Assembly: GCF_964340395.1 (NCBI RefSeq)
Contig: NC_135570.1
Location: 14,553,822 to 14,617,821, forward strand
From: Glandiceps talaboti
Taxonomy: Eukaryota > Hemichordata > Enteropneusta > Spengelidae
Length of the DNA: 64,000 bases
Reading direction: 5' to 3'
Numbering within the stretch: the stretch's first letter is position 1; the number at the start of each line of letters is the position of its first letter. Both the position numbers and the translations under genes were made by a program. The notes below the pieces were generated by a model, which ran no database searches, had not been told where the DNA came from, and worked only from the letters and a program-made list of their open reading frames with translations. Below are positions 39,101 through 50,100 of this stretch, one piece after another.

Positions 39101-40424
39101 TTCATTGTGGTGGATTGCACAAGTGGGTGATAGCAGTTCCTCTGTCGTATGATTTTAATCACCCAGTGATCAACATAGTGTAAACATTGGAAGTCTTAAC
39201 ACAACATTGCAAGTTCATGGAACTCTGTCAATAAATTTCTGTGATGCCTTAGACCTACTGAGACTATAATTAAACCAATGTCAATTCAATAGCTTATCAC
39301 TGTTGTATCAACATGTTGTGACAATAGTTTTAGTTTGTGTCTATCTTAGAAAATCAAAGGCTCAACTACATGTACCAGGGTAATGTTTCTCAATGGATCA
39401 TTATGGTCATGCATAAACTTGGCTGATAATAAGCAAAGGGAGGAAACAAGTACTAGTGTGGATTTAGAGCCGAGACTGTCTATCATGGCTTTACTCTAAG
39501 CCCAACATGGTGATTCTAGTGAATGACTTACCACATAAACAATGACATCGTCTATGGTGATTCTAGTAAATAACTTACCACATAAACTGTGACATCATCT
39601 ATGGGGATTCTAGTGAATAACTTACCACATAAACTGTGACATCATCAATATCATACTTTGGAGGGGTCAAAGGTTGAATTCTTCCTATCTGTTTCTCATC
39701 ACTGCTAACCTGGATGTATAAGTACATTTTGTAAGTACATTATCACTACATGAGACATACCCTATATTTCAATCTGCCCTTAGTGAGTTCTACTTAAAAA
39801 CATGAGAGAATCAGTGTGCCATCTAATGATAGCCACATTTTTTCGTTGCAAGTCAAAATGATACAAACTGGCATTTCTTGTGAGTCACCACATGAATACA
39901 GTGTATTCAATAAAAGGAACAGCAACTGCCATAAATAGTAGATTGAGAATTAAAAAAAAAACAAAAAAAACTTGTAGGACCATTTTAGACAAACTGTCCT
40001 GACCAGAAACAATTCTTTTTGAGGGGCCTAATAATGGTGAAATTTGTTACGTCAATACTTGTGAACAAAAAATAATAACTATTAGGACTAGAGTAATTAC
40101 CTTAAGTTTATTTGATGCTTTGGCAGCTCTGATGATAACTTTTTCATCGTCTGTCATCGACTTCAGTTTGTTAAAACTCAGAAGTATTGATATATCTACC
40201 AATCCATCTTTATTCTTTTCAATATACTGCTTCAAAAATCTATCTTTACGTAGATTGGCGTCACCAAAATAAAACTCTAACTGATCTCTGATTTGGGAGG
40301 TCAAAAACTTGATACGTTTCCTCTTGTTTCTTGCTTCTGTTTTAGATTCAGATACCACTTCAGAGTGTTCTTTCACCCTCCCAGATGATTTATCCTTGAA
40401 CTTCAGCTCTTTCTCATTTCCCAT
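33158..40424 (-). CDS. LARP7: La-related protein 7 (7SK snRNP subunit)
   Basis: LARP7 binds the 3' end of 7SK RNA and stabilises the nuclear particle that sequesters P-TEFb. Eight coding exons join in phase: 40424-40101, 39709-39626, 38567-38403, 38210-37324, 36266-36047, 35670-35511, 34311-34208, 33235-33158. Total 673 residues; human is 582. Domains: La motif about 36-108 (QLEFYFGDANLRKDRFL), RRM1 about 130-190 (VTVYVECIPP, KGFAFVEFET), then a charged linker 192-480 with a His-rich part at about 326-436. The C-terminal xRRM follows, about 535-640 (AYIDMKDGDAEGHVRF, then YWQKMNSDR). The end, GSHIRFDDDD, parallels the human tail. The ATG sits in a strong Kozak (ACCATGG), eight codons' worth after an acceptor at 40438/40439, so at least one upstream non-coding exon exists. 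Extra length is mostly linker. Confidence 0.95.
33325..33688 (-). mobile_element. tRNA-headed SINE with target duplication, in LARP7 intron
   Basis: On the minus strand the head (33676 downward) reads gatggtcgaatggttagagt, then gcaggtttgagcc, matching tRNA A- and B-box regions. The body continues to a tail near 33345-33380 resembling the aaagcrctttgagca / gctataaaaact tail of CR1/L2-mobilised SINEs. A 9-bp direct repeat, aattcataa, flanks it (33325-33333, 33680-33688). Confidence 0.72.
33733..34070. mobile_element. Palindromic MITE family A, one end decayed
   Basis: The right end keeps ATATGGCCACTTTAA. The left end starts gtggccatatggatgagg with the TTAA lost. It lies in the last LARP7 intron beside the SINE. 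Confidence 0.8.
34415..34768. mobile_element. MITE family B, TTAA-flanked
   Basis: The ends TTAAAGGGGCACACACTGAG / CTCAGCTTGTGCCCCTTTAA are near-complementary, with TTAA at both borders and weaker internal pairing. It is 354 bp in a LARP7 intron. A second copy spans 49007-49712. Confidence 0.75.
36570..37100. repeat. Degenerate tandem repeat in LARP7 intron
   Basis: About 2-3 diverged units of roughly 200-220 bp share gctagctc/gctaattct, gctaacac, ccagcatrtgttagcaact and tacccctg-like phrases. Confidence 0.6.
39507..39650 (-). repeat. 47-bp triplication spanning a LARP7 splice donor
   Basis: The string cttaccacataaac occurs at 39527, 39574 and 39621. On the minus strand each copy is an exon-2 end (GTTTATGTG) followed by GTAAGT. 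The exonic copy (donor at 39626/39625) keeps the frame. Two further donors lie 47 and 94 bp downstream. Use of either adds an in-frame TAG after nine extra codons. Confidence 0.85.
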
Positions 40425-40438
40425 GGTTAATGGCAGTG

Positions 40439-41163
40439 CTGAAAACAAATTGTAAAACAAGTCAACCACAGATTTAGTTTTGGTTGTGATGTGTGTAGTC
40501 AAAATTCAGAGAATGTGTTACTGTACAGTACTTTGTACATGTAGTGGCTGTGATGGTCTTAAAGATGAGTTCTACTTTCATTATTTTTTCAAAAGTGTAG
40601 TTATTTCCTGAGGCCAAGATACATACTGTATCGCCTGGACCCCACACTTGGTTGATTTCAACGATCTATCGAACTGCATTAGCACCCTCACTCATGGATG
40701 TCTTTTCAACACGGCTTGTTGAGAAGACATCCTGAGTGAAGCAAAGGTCCCGAATATTAGCCGAGACTAAACAAATTCCTTAAATTTAAATTCTGCAGAA
40801 AAGATAAACATAACAGGAAAACTTGATTTTTAAGGTATATGTTTCAAATATGAAAACAACAGATTTTTTGTATTAGTTTAAAGATAATTCATTTTTATAA
40901 TACTTTTCTGTGTTATTTATACTAAATTTTGTAGGGTAAAAGTTTGTTAACCTTGTCATATCTCAGTAATGTAACCTTGTGCATGTGTATATAGCTTTGC
41001 TTTATCAAACTGTCTTCTCATTGGTCAATAGATCTAGGGCAATATACAAAATATTGACTGACAGCAGTGGTGCATCACTTTCAAAAATTGAATGCATAAT
41101 TGCTGTTGTGTATTATACTTGGCAAGCCTGTCTCATATTATTATTGCAAACCCTTGGTAAATG
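40439..41163. other. LARP7 upstream region, probably intron 1; no gene seen
   Basis: No exon is recognised. An imperfect hairpin at 40694-40740 (actcatggatgtctt / aagacatcctgagt) lacks flanking duplication. Confidence 0.4.
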
Positions 41164-41312
41164 GTAATGATACTGTATAGGAACTAGACTATGTGAGTGG
41201 AGGTGTAAATGGTAATGATACTGTATAGGAACTAGACTATGTGAGTGGAGGTGTAAATGGTAACGATACTGTATAGGAACTAGACTATGTGAGTGGAGGT
41301 GTAAATGGTAAT
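41164..41312. repeat. 48-bp minisatellite, left part
   Basis: Three units of the sequence built on ggtaatgatactgtatagg and aactagactatgtgagtgg. The array is interrupted by the hAT element starting at 41313. Confidence 0.95.
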
Positions 41313-43209
41313 CAGCGTGCGAAATTAACGCCGGTCCTTCGGCCCGAGACCAACAGATTTCCGTTCGGACCGACAGTTTTTCAGAATTACAACAACGTAT
41401 CGGTCCTTATGACCGACTGAAATTTGGAGTAAATAATAACATTTATTCAAAGATATATCCAATTTCACCTACATGAATCTGATCTTGTGTTACCTATTTT
41501 ACTCTCGACATCTCGTTCACTGAAGTCAAGCGACACAGAGCTAGCTCGCTACCTGTTGTTGTCAATGTTGATATCATGTCTACATATGACGTAGCGTACA
41601 GCATTTACTTTATGAAATTATGTTAGCAAACACATGATTGGCTGAATTTCTCTAATTATTTTTTGTCTTGTCTAATCAGAACGTCTTAGACATTCCGACT
41701 CATTTTACGCATTCAGCGCATGCGTCTTTTTCTGCCATGTTTCGTAATCATTTAATCATTGTTGTAAAGTTTACTGTTCGAAGTGTATGAAACTTTTAAC
41801 GTGTTTGAGACAGTTCCACTCTGTATTTATAAAGTATGTTGCGATATTTAATGAGCTTCCGAAGAAGAAGACGAAACAGACACTGGGTTTTTTTGAAAGG
41901 CTGGTATTAAAGCCGGTAAATGTTAGCGGGTTTCCCGATCAATTTACCAGAGTTCCCCATGTGTGTGGCCATGATCAAAACAAACTGACGGAAAACATAT
42001 AAACTACAAATGTACTCTGAAAATGGCGTTTTAACTAATAAAGAAGGCAGGTACACTTTGTAAAATATCTTCAGTACGATAGTTTTTTTTTTGTAAAACA
42101 GTAAAAAAAATGCGTAGTCTGATTGCCTTCAATTTGATGCATATGATAATGTACGTACTGTCATGTTGTAATCAACGTATAAACTTAGAAATGTTGCATT
42201 TTTGTTGCCGTTGTTGTATCTGGAAAATTACTGCATCATGCCAAACACGGGTACATAGTGGATGACACATTACAGTACAGTTACCATATCACGTTCCCAC
42301 GTCAAAAAAACACTCGCACTGTAAGACATGTTTAGCCATAGTTCTCTTCATCATGGTCAAATTTCTTACACAAACAGTCAGAGACAATACTCAATACACC
42401 ACGGTAGGGTATACGGGTAGGGCTTTATGGGGGGGAGGGCCTTCTGTACATATTTGTAAAGACTGAAGGAAGACGAAACCGCTCTGTGTCACTAGGTGGA
42501 TGGAAATTGAAATAAAGCAAATACACAGTTTTCAAGAGGGATAGTTATGCGACAAAACCTGCTATGATGAATTTGTGGGTCTACGTTCGCTAAGAGTTGG
42601 AAAGCTACATCAGCTGTTGCCACATACGATGAATCTGACTTTGGATTATGTGATTCAGAATTTAGTTAATCGTACAGAGAGGAAGGAGAGGACTGTGATC
42701 TCTTAGAGATTGCAGATAATGTAGATTTATTGATTCATTCACCCATATTATCTACAATCTATGGATATGTATTTCTATGGTGGAATGAATACATTCAGTC
42801 TCAGACCACTATAGTCTATAGGAACAGATTATGCGAGAATGAATATTCATAGTCTCTGGGTTCATAGTTACAAATGAAAACCTCTACTCATAGAGTCAAA
42901 AAGTACTTGCTTGTGAATCCAAAATTTACTTCCAAGTTATTTTTTGATTCTGTGAGTGGAAATTTTATGAAATAATAGTGGATAGTGAACAATTCGTTGT
43001 ACTCTCTTTTACTTTTATATCTAAAGATATGTTGTATAATATTAAAGTTCAAAATCATTTAATCTGTAAAGGGGGGGGGGGGTGTAGATACAGGTCGTGA
43101 ACGTGAACTACAGTGAGTATGGACCAGCAGTTTTCCTTAAGGACCAGCAGTATTTGCTACATGTCGGTCCTTATGACCAGTAGTCATTTTCCCTTAAGTT
43201 CACACACTG
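41313..43209. mobile_element. hAT-family DNA transposon inserted in a minisatellite
   Basis: The terminal repeats CAGCGTGCGAAATTAA and (reverse complement of the right end) CAGTGTGTGAACTTAA match at 13 of 16. They are flanked by atggtaat at 41305-41312 and 43210-43217, an exact 8-bp duplication. A subterminal motif, cggtccttatgacc, occurs near both ends. Plus-strand frame 41787-42002 encodes PKKKTKQTLGFFERL, resembling the basic N-terminal leader seen in some hAT transposases, but nothing resembling the RNase-H-like catalytic domain or dimerisation region follows. At 1,897 bp it looks like an internally deleted, non-autonomous copy. It also contains a G-tract (43071-43082). Confidence 0.88.
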
Positions 43210-43915
43210 ATGGTAATGATACTGTATAGGAACTAGACTATGTGAGTGGAGGTGTAAATGGTAACGATACTGTATAGGAACTAGACTATGTGAATGGAGG
43301 TGTAAATGGTAACGATACTGTATAGGAACTAGACTATGTGAGTGGAGGTGTAAATGGTAACGATACTGTATAGGAACAAGACTATGTGAGTGGAGGTGTA
43401 AATGGTAATGATACTGTATAGGAACTAGACTATGTGAGTGGAGGTGTAAATGGTAATGATACTGTATAGGAACTAGACTATGTGAGTGGAGGTGTAAATG
43501 GTAATGATACTGTATAGGAACTAGACTATGTGAGTGGAGGTGTAAATGGTAACGATACTGTATAGGAACTAGACTATGTGAGTGGAGGTGTAAATGGTAA
43601 CAATACTGTATAGGAACTAGACTATGTGAGTGGAGGAGTAAATGGTAATGATACTGTATAGGAACTAGACTATGTGAGTGGAGGTGTAAATGGTAATGAT
43701 ACAGTATAGGAACTAGACTATGTGAGTGGAGGTGTAAATGGTAATGATACTGTATAGGAACTAGACTATGTGAGTGGAGGTGTAAATGGTAGCGATACTG
43801 TATAGGAACTAGACTATGTGAGTGGAGGTGTAAATGGTAACGATACTGTATAGGAACTTAACTACAATGGAGGTGTAAATGGTAATGATACTGTATAGGA
43901 ACTAGACTAGTGAGG
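43210..43915. repeat. 48-bp minisatellite, right part
   Basis: About 15 units with few substitutions, ending in shortened units near 43860-43915. With the left part there are about 18 units. Single diverged units occur at 6843 and 13806. Confidence 0.96.
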
Positions 43916-45224
43916 TGATGGGTATGCCACAATTATGAGTTTTGGTACAAATTACTAGTTACTTGCAGGCAGAGTACACAAGCTTGCCAAGTTTAGGACT
44001 CAAATCTGTCCCATGCACAAACAGAGCACAGTCATCCGAAGAATAAGATTCAAATTGAAGGATGGTCCAAGTCCTGCTAGCTGCTTGCTGATGGAGTAAG
44101 TTAGGACTCGATTCTGACAATGTCAGGGTATACAACTTTTAACAAGACAACTTGGTCAGTTGTGAACTCAGCCAATATACATGCACTGTACATATGTACA
44201 CATTGTTACTAGTATATATATATATATACACACAGTATATACACTAATATACACACAATACAAGTTTAAAGAGACTATACATGTACTATACAACAGGCCA
44301 TAATAGAACCCAATTGCAAAGAACAATCAAAATTTACAAAATGATCTTGAAATGAATATTTCAAAAGAATGAGTGCGAATGGTGATCTTATTAGATTTTG
44401 GAAAATTTGCTAATTCATAACGATTATTATTTTTGTATATAATATAAATGATATGTACTGGAGGGTAAAATGGCAAAGTAACTGAGGTACATTGTATTAT
44501 ATTAAAGACCATATTAGTTTTATTACGTGTTATAATTTGATATTTTATGTCTAAATGGCCTCGTACATTCACGAGTCCCCTATCAATTTATTTTCAAAAA
44601 AGTTCTTGGCATGGGACCCCCTCCCCCCCCCCCGCACATAACATAACGGTCCCCTTCGAATTCGGCATGGCCAGTGACAGTACTTTCTGAACATTCCAAA
44701 TTTCGTTAAAAAAACGAAAAACGCGAATGTTTATAATAAGACCATTTCCCATGCTCGAATCTTATTTCACGTCACATAGTTTTCCCGTCTGATTTCTGAG
44801 TAACACAATAACAACTAAGCTAAGGGAAGGTGGTACGATTACAGCTAGTAGATTAGAGCCCACAATATGATCCCGAAATATAAAACAAACTGAACGGCGT
44901 CAGTTCCATGCCAAAACTTACATGCATAAGAAGGTGAGTGTACGGTCGAAACGAAAACAGCTCACAGTCACTCACGCACGATAGTCACCGTCTTTAACAG
45001 CGCAGGCGAACAGTGCTGCGCAGAAATGTCATTCTTACAATTGTGAACGCCCCTTGTTCAAGAAGCTCTGTGAATGATTATCAATAGCCGCGCCTTCAGC
45101 GCTGAGCCAATAGTAGCTGCTTTTACAGTTACATATTTAGATCAGAGGTCGTTACGCAGGGTCAAAGAACTGAAACTTCAGCGTTGAAGTTTTGAACCTT
45201 GTCACGTGTGTATATCTGGTGCAC
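43916..45224. other. Intergenic or LARP7 first intron/promoter; no gene seen
   Basis: Mostly AT-rich. The last 300 bp (about 44880-45120) are richer in CpG and contain a CCAAT box (gccaatag, about 45105). This could be the LARP7 promoter, which must lie upstream of 40438, but no transcript start or first-exon donor could be pinned down. Confidence 0.3.
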
Positions 45225-45732
45225 GTCCAACTCGGCCCACTCTCTGCCAACTCGGCCCACCAACTCGGCCCATCCTCTGCCAACTCGGCCCACTCTGTTC
45301 AATTCGTCCCAGTTGAACTAGTCCAAGTTTCAACTCGCCTCAAGTTCAATACGATTGCGATTCCCGTCACAGCTTGCTATTACAAATGTAATAAACATAT
45401 TTTTAAATAAATTGTGTTGTCTTTGATTACCTGATGTGTCGTCCACTTCAACATGACATGCAATCTAAAAACGTCTAGATCTTTTTTATTCATAATTGAG
45501 AATGAAACTCCTGCAATGTATGACATCAATTGAAATCATACATAGACTTGATACACTACAATTGCATTGTCTGAGGTATGTCGTAAGTAAAGTACGTACA
45601 TGCATGTGTCAGCTGTCAGATTACAATACGCACATCATGCTGGAACGACGTTGGTATCACTTAATGGGCCGAGTTGGCAATCACGTGGGTCGAGTTGGTA
45701 ATGGGCCGAGTTGACAATGGGCCGAGTTGGAC
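45225..45732. mobile_element. DNA transposon relic with repeated subterminal motif
   Basis: The 15-bp ends GTCCAACTCGGCCCA (45225-45239) and TGGGCCGAGTTGGAC (45718-45732) are perfect inverted repeats. Inside, aactcggccca or close variants recur four times on the left (to about 45292). The reverse complement recurs three to four times on the right (from about 45664). No flanking duplication is evident and there is no transposase. Confidence 0.72.
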
Positions 45733-45936
45733 CTACCCCGATCGTCGTTAAATGAAACCAAAATACGTTTGGTTGCAATGAAAAATGATCTAAAATTACC
45801 TCAGAACTATGAGTCTAATCGGTCGTGAAAATCCATCCACGTTGGTTGCCATTTTGTACACACACGGATGTAAATATAAATAACCTGTGTGTGACCTGAA
45901 GCAGCCTGCTTTCGATGTTTAGTAAGATGGAATATG

Positions 45937-46172
45937 ATTGGTCTGTATTTTACAATTGGCCAATTGGCGGGAGTGTAATATACCGTCTCGTCTGTTTGTC
46001 GCGTACGCAGTCTGCTCACATAAATAGAACGTATCCTAGTAAACTCGCACTATTGGGCGTTTGCGGATGCTTGCTGATGCAAACCTCTTGCTTCCTTGCG
46101 TATAAATTTGTGTAAATAATCGTGTGGTATTGATCTAAAGTAAAGACACTACGACAGGACCCCATTTTGAAG
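45937..46172 (+). promoter_or_regulatory. Candidate promoter and 5' UTR exon of the 649-residue gene
   Basis: Two inverted CCAAT boxes (ATTGG at 45937-45941 and 45955-45959) and one direct CCAAT (45960-45964) overlap TTGGCGGGA (45964-45972), a good E2F-type site. TTTGAA (CHR core) lies at 46166-46171. A splice donor AAG|GTATGT at 46172/46173 could end a non-coding exon, spliced to the acceptor TTTCAACAG at 47120. This is inferred from motifs only. Confidence 0.4.
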
Positions 46173-47129
46173 GTATGTAAACATACTTGGTGTTTTGTAC
46201 TCCGCATAAACGCACGTGTGTGAGTGGAAAGGTGATTTTAGTAAGTTGTATTTTAGTTACTCGCTGCTATTTTTGTAACCCAGGCTCCAGGAACTTTGGG
46301 GGTCGTTAGCAACGCAGTTGTTTCCGTGATCACGAAATTCAGAACAACAAAACAAGACAGGAAGGGCTTGACAATAGTGGTATAACATTACATAAGCAGA
46401 TAGTCTGCACTGTTAATGTGTTATGTGAGGAGTGAGATGCAGGTAACTGATGTGATGCCGGTGATAAAAACATTTGTTTACGGACCGGACAACGATGGGA
46501 TTCGAACGTCGTCTGCGTGTTGAAAAATTGAAGTCACATATTAAAATAAAAAAGCTGTATCCTTCGATGTGGTCGTGGCGTAAATGCACTGATAGTTCAC
46601 ACATAGTCACAGTTAGTAACATTTCAATATTATTTAATTTTTCAAAGATATAAAAGAAACAAATGGTTTAAAACCAATAATATTTAATAATGATAGCGGT
46701 GACAGCGCCATGGAAAATTACGTTCTCCCGACTGTCGAACACCATCATTTTTATCTCGGAATTATGATATCGACATTTTCTTGATTTTTACAAAGGTTAA
46801 ACAAAGTTACAAATCTCAAAGTTTTTCAAAAACTATTTTTTTTTTATTAAAACTATTTCTTGTTTTGAAATTTCACTCGTGTCAAGTTTCACCTAGAGTT
46901 AGAGCTAAACTAAAGGAATATGTAAATCTTCAGTTCGAATGCTTTAATTCTTTTAAAATATTTGTAAGAAATTTCAGTGAGCAGTTAGTTTAGCAAAAGT
47001 CATGGAGATCATCATCATGTATATTAAAATAAAAATAAATAGTTTTATCATTTTCAAATTTCATACATCTTTCGTGTAGTTATTAATATTTGCTAACAAT
47101 GTTTTTTTAAATTTCAACAGAAATTCAAA

Positions 47130-50100
47130 ATGGTGTCCACAAAAGCCAGAGTGGCACTGGCACTTACGTTTAGCAGCATTGCCATATTTTTCTTTGCTGC
47201 TAACTACTTCAGTAGAAAATGGAATAGTGCCAAACGACCTGTCTCTAAACGTTTGAAGGAAGTCTTCCCACAGAGAGCTCTGCCATCCCTACCTGATGAT
47301 AGTAATCTAAGATCCTATACCAAGGGACCTCCATCAAGTATGTAGCTTTATTATCTTCACACATCAACATTATTGTGACAATAAGTTTATAACATGTGCA
47401 CACCCTCTTTACTCTAAGTTCTGATATTCATAGACAATTTTGATAATGAAGGAATATGCAACCAAGACTCATTGAAATGGGTGAAAACAGTACCCTGTAA
47501 CCAGTGTGCCCACAATGGTAGCCAAATTTTGTTGTTGTGAGTCAAAATGATAAAAACTGACATTTCTTGTGAGTCACCATGTATCAAAAGATAGAGAACA
47601 CCAAATTTGGAAGCACAAAATAGTGTGTCAGTAGCACGTCAAATTGGCTTAGAGGCTTGCTATTAAATGACATACAAATTATGCAGTTAGTCAATTCATA
47701 CTTCAAATATGTATTTTGCAAGTATATTCTGTATGAATTAGGCTACAGTATATACTAAATTCTTTGTCAATACTAGATCATATTTTATACAACATATCTC
47801 TTCTCTTCTGCTTTGTTCACTCTGAATTTTAACTTTTTTACCAGCACCATTATTCTGTCCTCTTTTTTCTCCTAACTGTTCTCTGACTCTGTCATTCACA
47901 TCTTCATGTTTTGTTTTATTTTACTCTTGTCTATGAATGAAAAGTTTTGATATCTATGTAACCACTAACCAGTCATTTCTTATTTATTCTGTTTTGTTTT
48001 CCATGTTCACATACATTATTATTGTATTATTATTATTTTCATCATTCAAGCTTTTAAATTTTGTGTTTATTTTATATCAAACTTTTCATGTAATTTTCAT
48101 TTTATTTTATAGAGCTCCTGTCAGCTGACAATCCACTTTCATTACTTTAATTTTCTCATATTAAATAGTTTATTTGATTTTTAACTTTATTACTAGGAGT
48201 CTATTGTTTATTCATAACTGTTTACATAAAACATTTCTTACTCTGCAGGTTATGTCCTCATGATATCTCTATATAGTTGTACACAAACAATATTGTGTAC
48301 ATATAGATAGACTATATTGTGTACATATAGATAGACTATATTATGTACATATAGACTATATTATATACATATAGATAGACTATATTATGTACATATAGAT
48401 AGACTATATTATGTACATATAGACAGACTATTGTGTACATATAGATAGACTATATCATGTACATATAGATAGACTATATTGTGTACATATAGATAGACTA
48501 TATTATGTACATATAGATAGACTATTATGTACATATAGATAGACTATATTGTGTACATATAGATAGACTCTTGATAGACTATATTATGTACATATAGATA
48601 GACTATTTTGTACATATAGATAGACTATATTGTGTACATATAGATAGACTATATTATATACATATACATGTATATTATGTACATATAGATAGACTTTATT
48701 GTGTACATATAGATAGACTATATTACATGTATATAATGTGAAATATATTTAGAAGTGTGTGTAGAGTTAACAAGTGAATACTTGGCTACTGAACACTTTC
48801 CATATCAAACTTTGGCTGTATAATGAAAAGTTGAATTCTATAATGAAGTGGGATTTTATGAAATGTATATTTATTTGTTTATTTTCTTGTTATGCAATGT
48901 GCAGACATCATTAATATGATATATACTTTTAATTTTAAGCCCTGTGCTTAGTTCACATTGAAATGTACATTTTTTTCTCTTATATATTTTCCATCAATTG
49001 CAATTTTTGAAGGGGCATAACTTGAGTTTATACGTTTTGTGCTGCATGTTTAAAAAAATACTTGCAGTATTCTACTTTTCAATCATACTTACCATTACTT
49101 GAAATTGACTGAACTCAAACCTGGTACATGTATTGTGGTGTTACTTATAAACGATCCAATGACGTACATTTACATTTGTAATTGTACATCTAAAAAAAAA
49201 TGTTAATTAATAATTCCTTAAAGTGTCCGTATGGATGATGATTGATTATTTATTTTGGATTTTTAATAATATTATGTAAAACGATTTTATGATGGCTTCC
49301 TACTTGAAAAATCATGTAATACCGGTACATTGCACAAAGTCAAAACATGTGTAAAGATGGTGGTTTTTGTACATACAATAACAAAAATATTACACATTTA
49401 TAATGCTTTTGTAATTCATTGAACTACACACAAGGACTTGGCATATATGTTGTGTCACATTGATTTCTCGAGTAGGACACCATGATAAAATTGTTTTCTA
49501 AATTAAAAATCCAAAATAAATACCCAATCCTCATCCATATGCATGCAATCAACTATTCTAGCAATGCCTGAAGACAATTGTAAATTCATAGAAGGCATGT
49601 ATCAAGTTGAACATAAACATTAAATACAATACAATGTGGTTTATTCAAGATTTATGGATAAGTATTTTCATTTGAGTAAAAAAGCTTATAAACTCAGCTT
49701 GTGCCACTTTACATTGATAGATGCTTGGCAGGGTCTTTTTGTGTCATATTTGTTCAAGCATTCATATATTTTATGTGTCATGTCATTTTGAAGTACATCC
49801 TTTGTAATGTACATCACCACTATAGTATCGTTTAGTTAGTAAAGTTACTAAAATATTGTTAGTTTTATTTACTATTTGAATGACACTTGTAGCAGATGTC
49901 AACAATATTTATATTATGTGTAGATAATATTGTACAGATAAATATTTAGGTAGTGTGCAACAGTTATGTGTTTTTTTGAATAGGATAAGCTGGAATCCAT
50001 CACTGTAACAGTTGGTCACTATATGCGATGTTTCATTGTTAATTTAGAGCGTTTCTCTTTAGGCTTAGGAAGAACTGCTGGAATACACAACATGTTGATA

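Noticed and set aside
40690-40742. Hairpin with arms actcatggatgtctt / aagacatcctgagt
   Set aside because: Flanks share only agca, not convincingly a target duplication.
46450-46540. tRNA-like B box on the minus strand (gttcgaatccc)
   Set aside because: The T-arm bases cannot form the required stem and no A box or acceptor stem is present.
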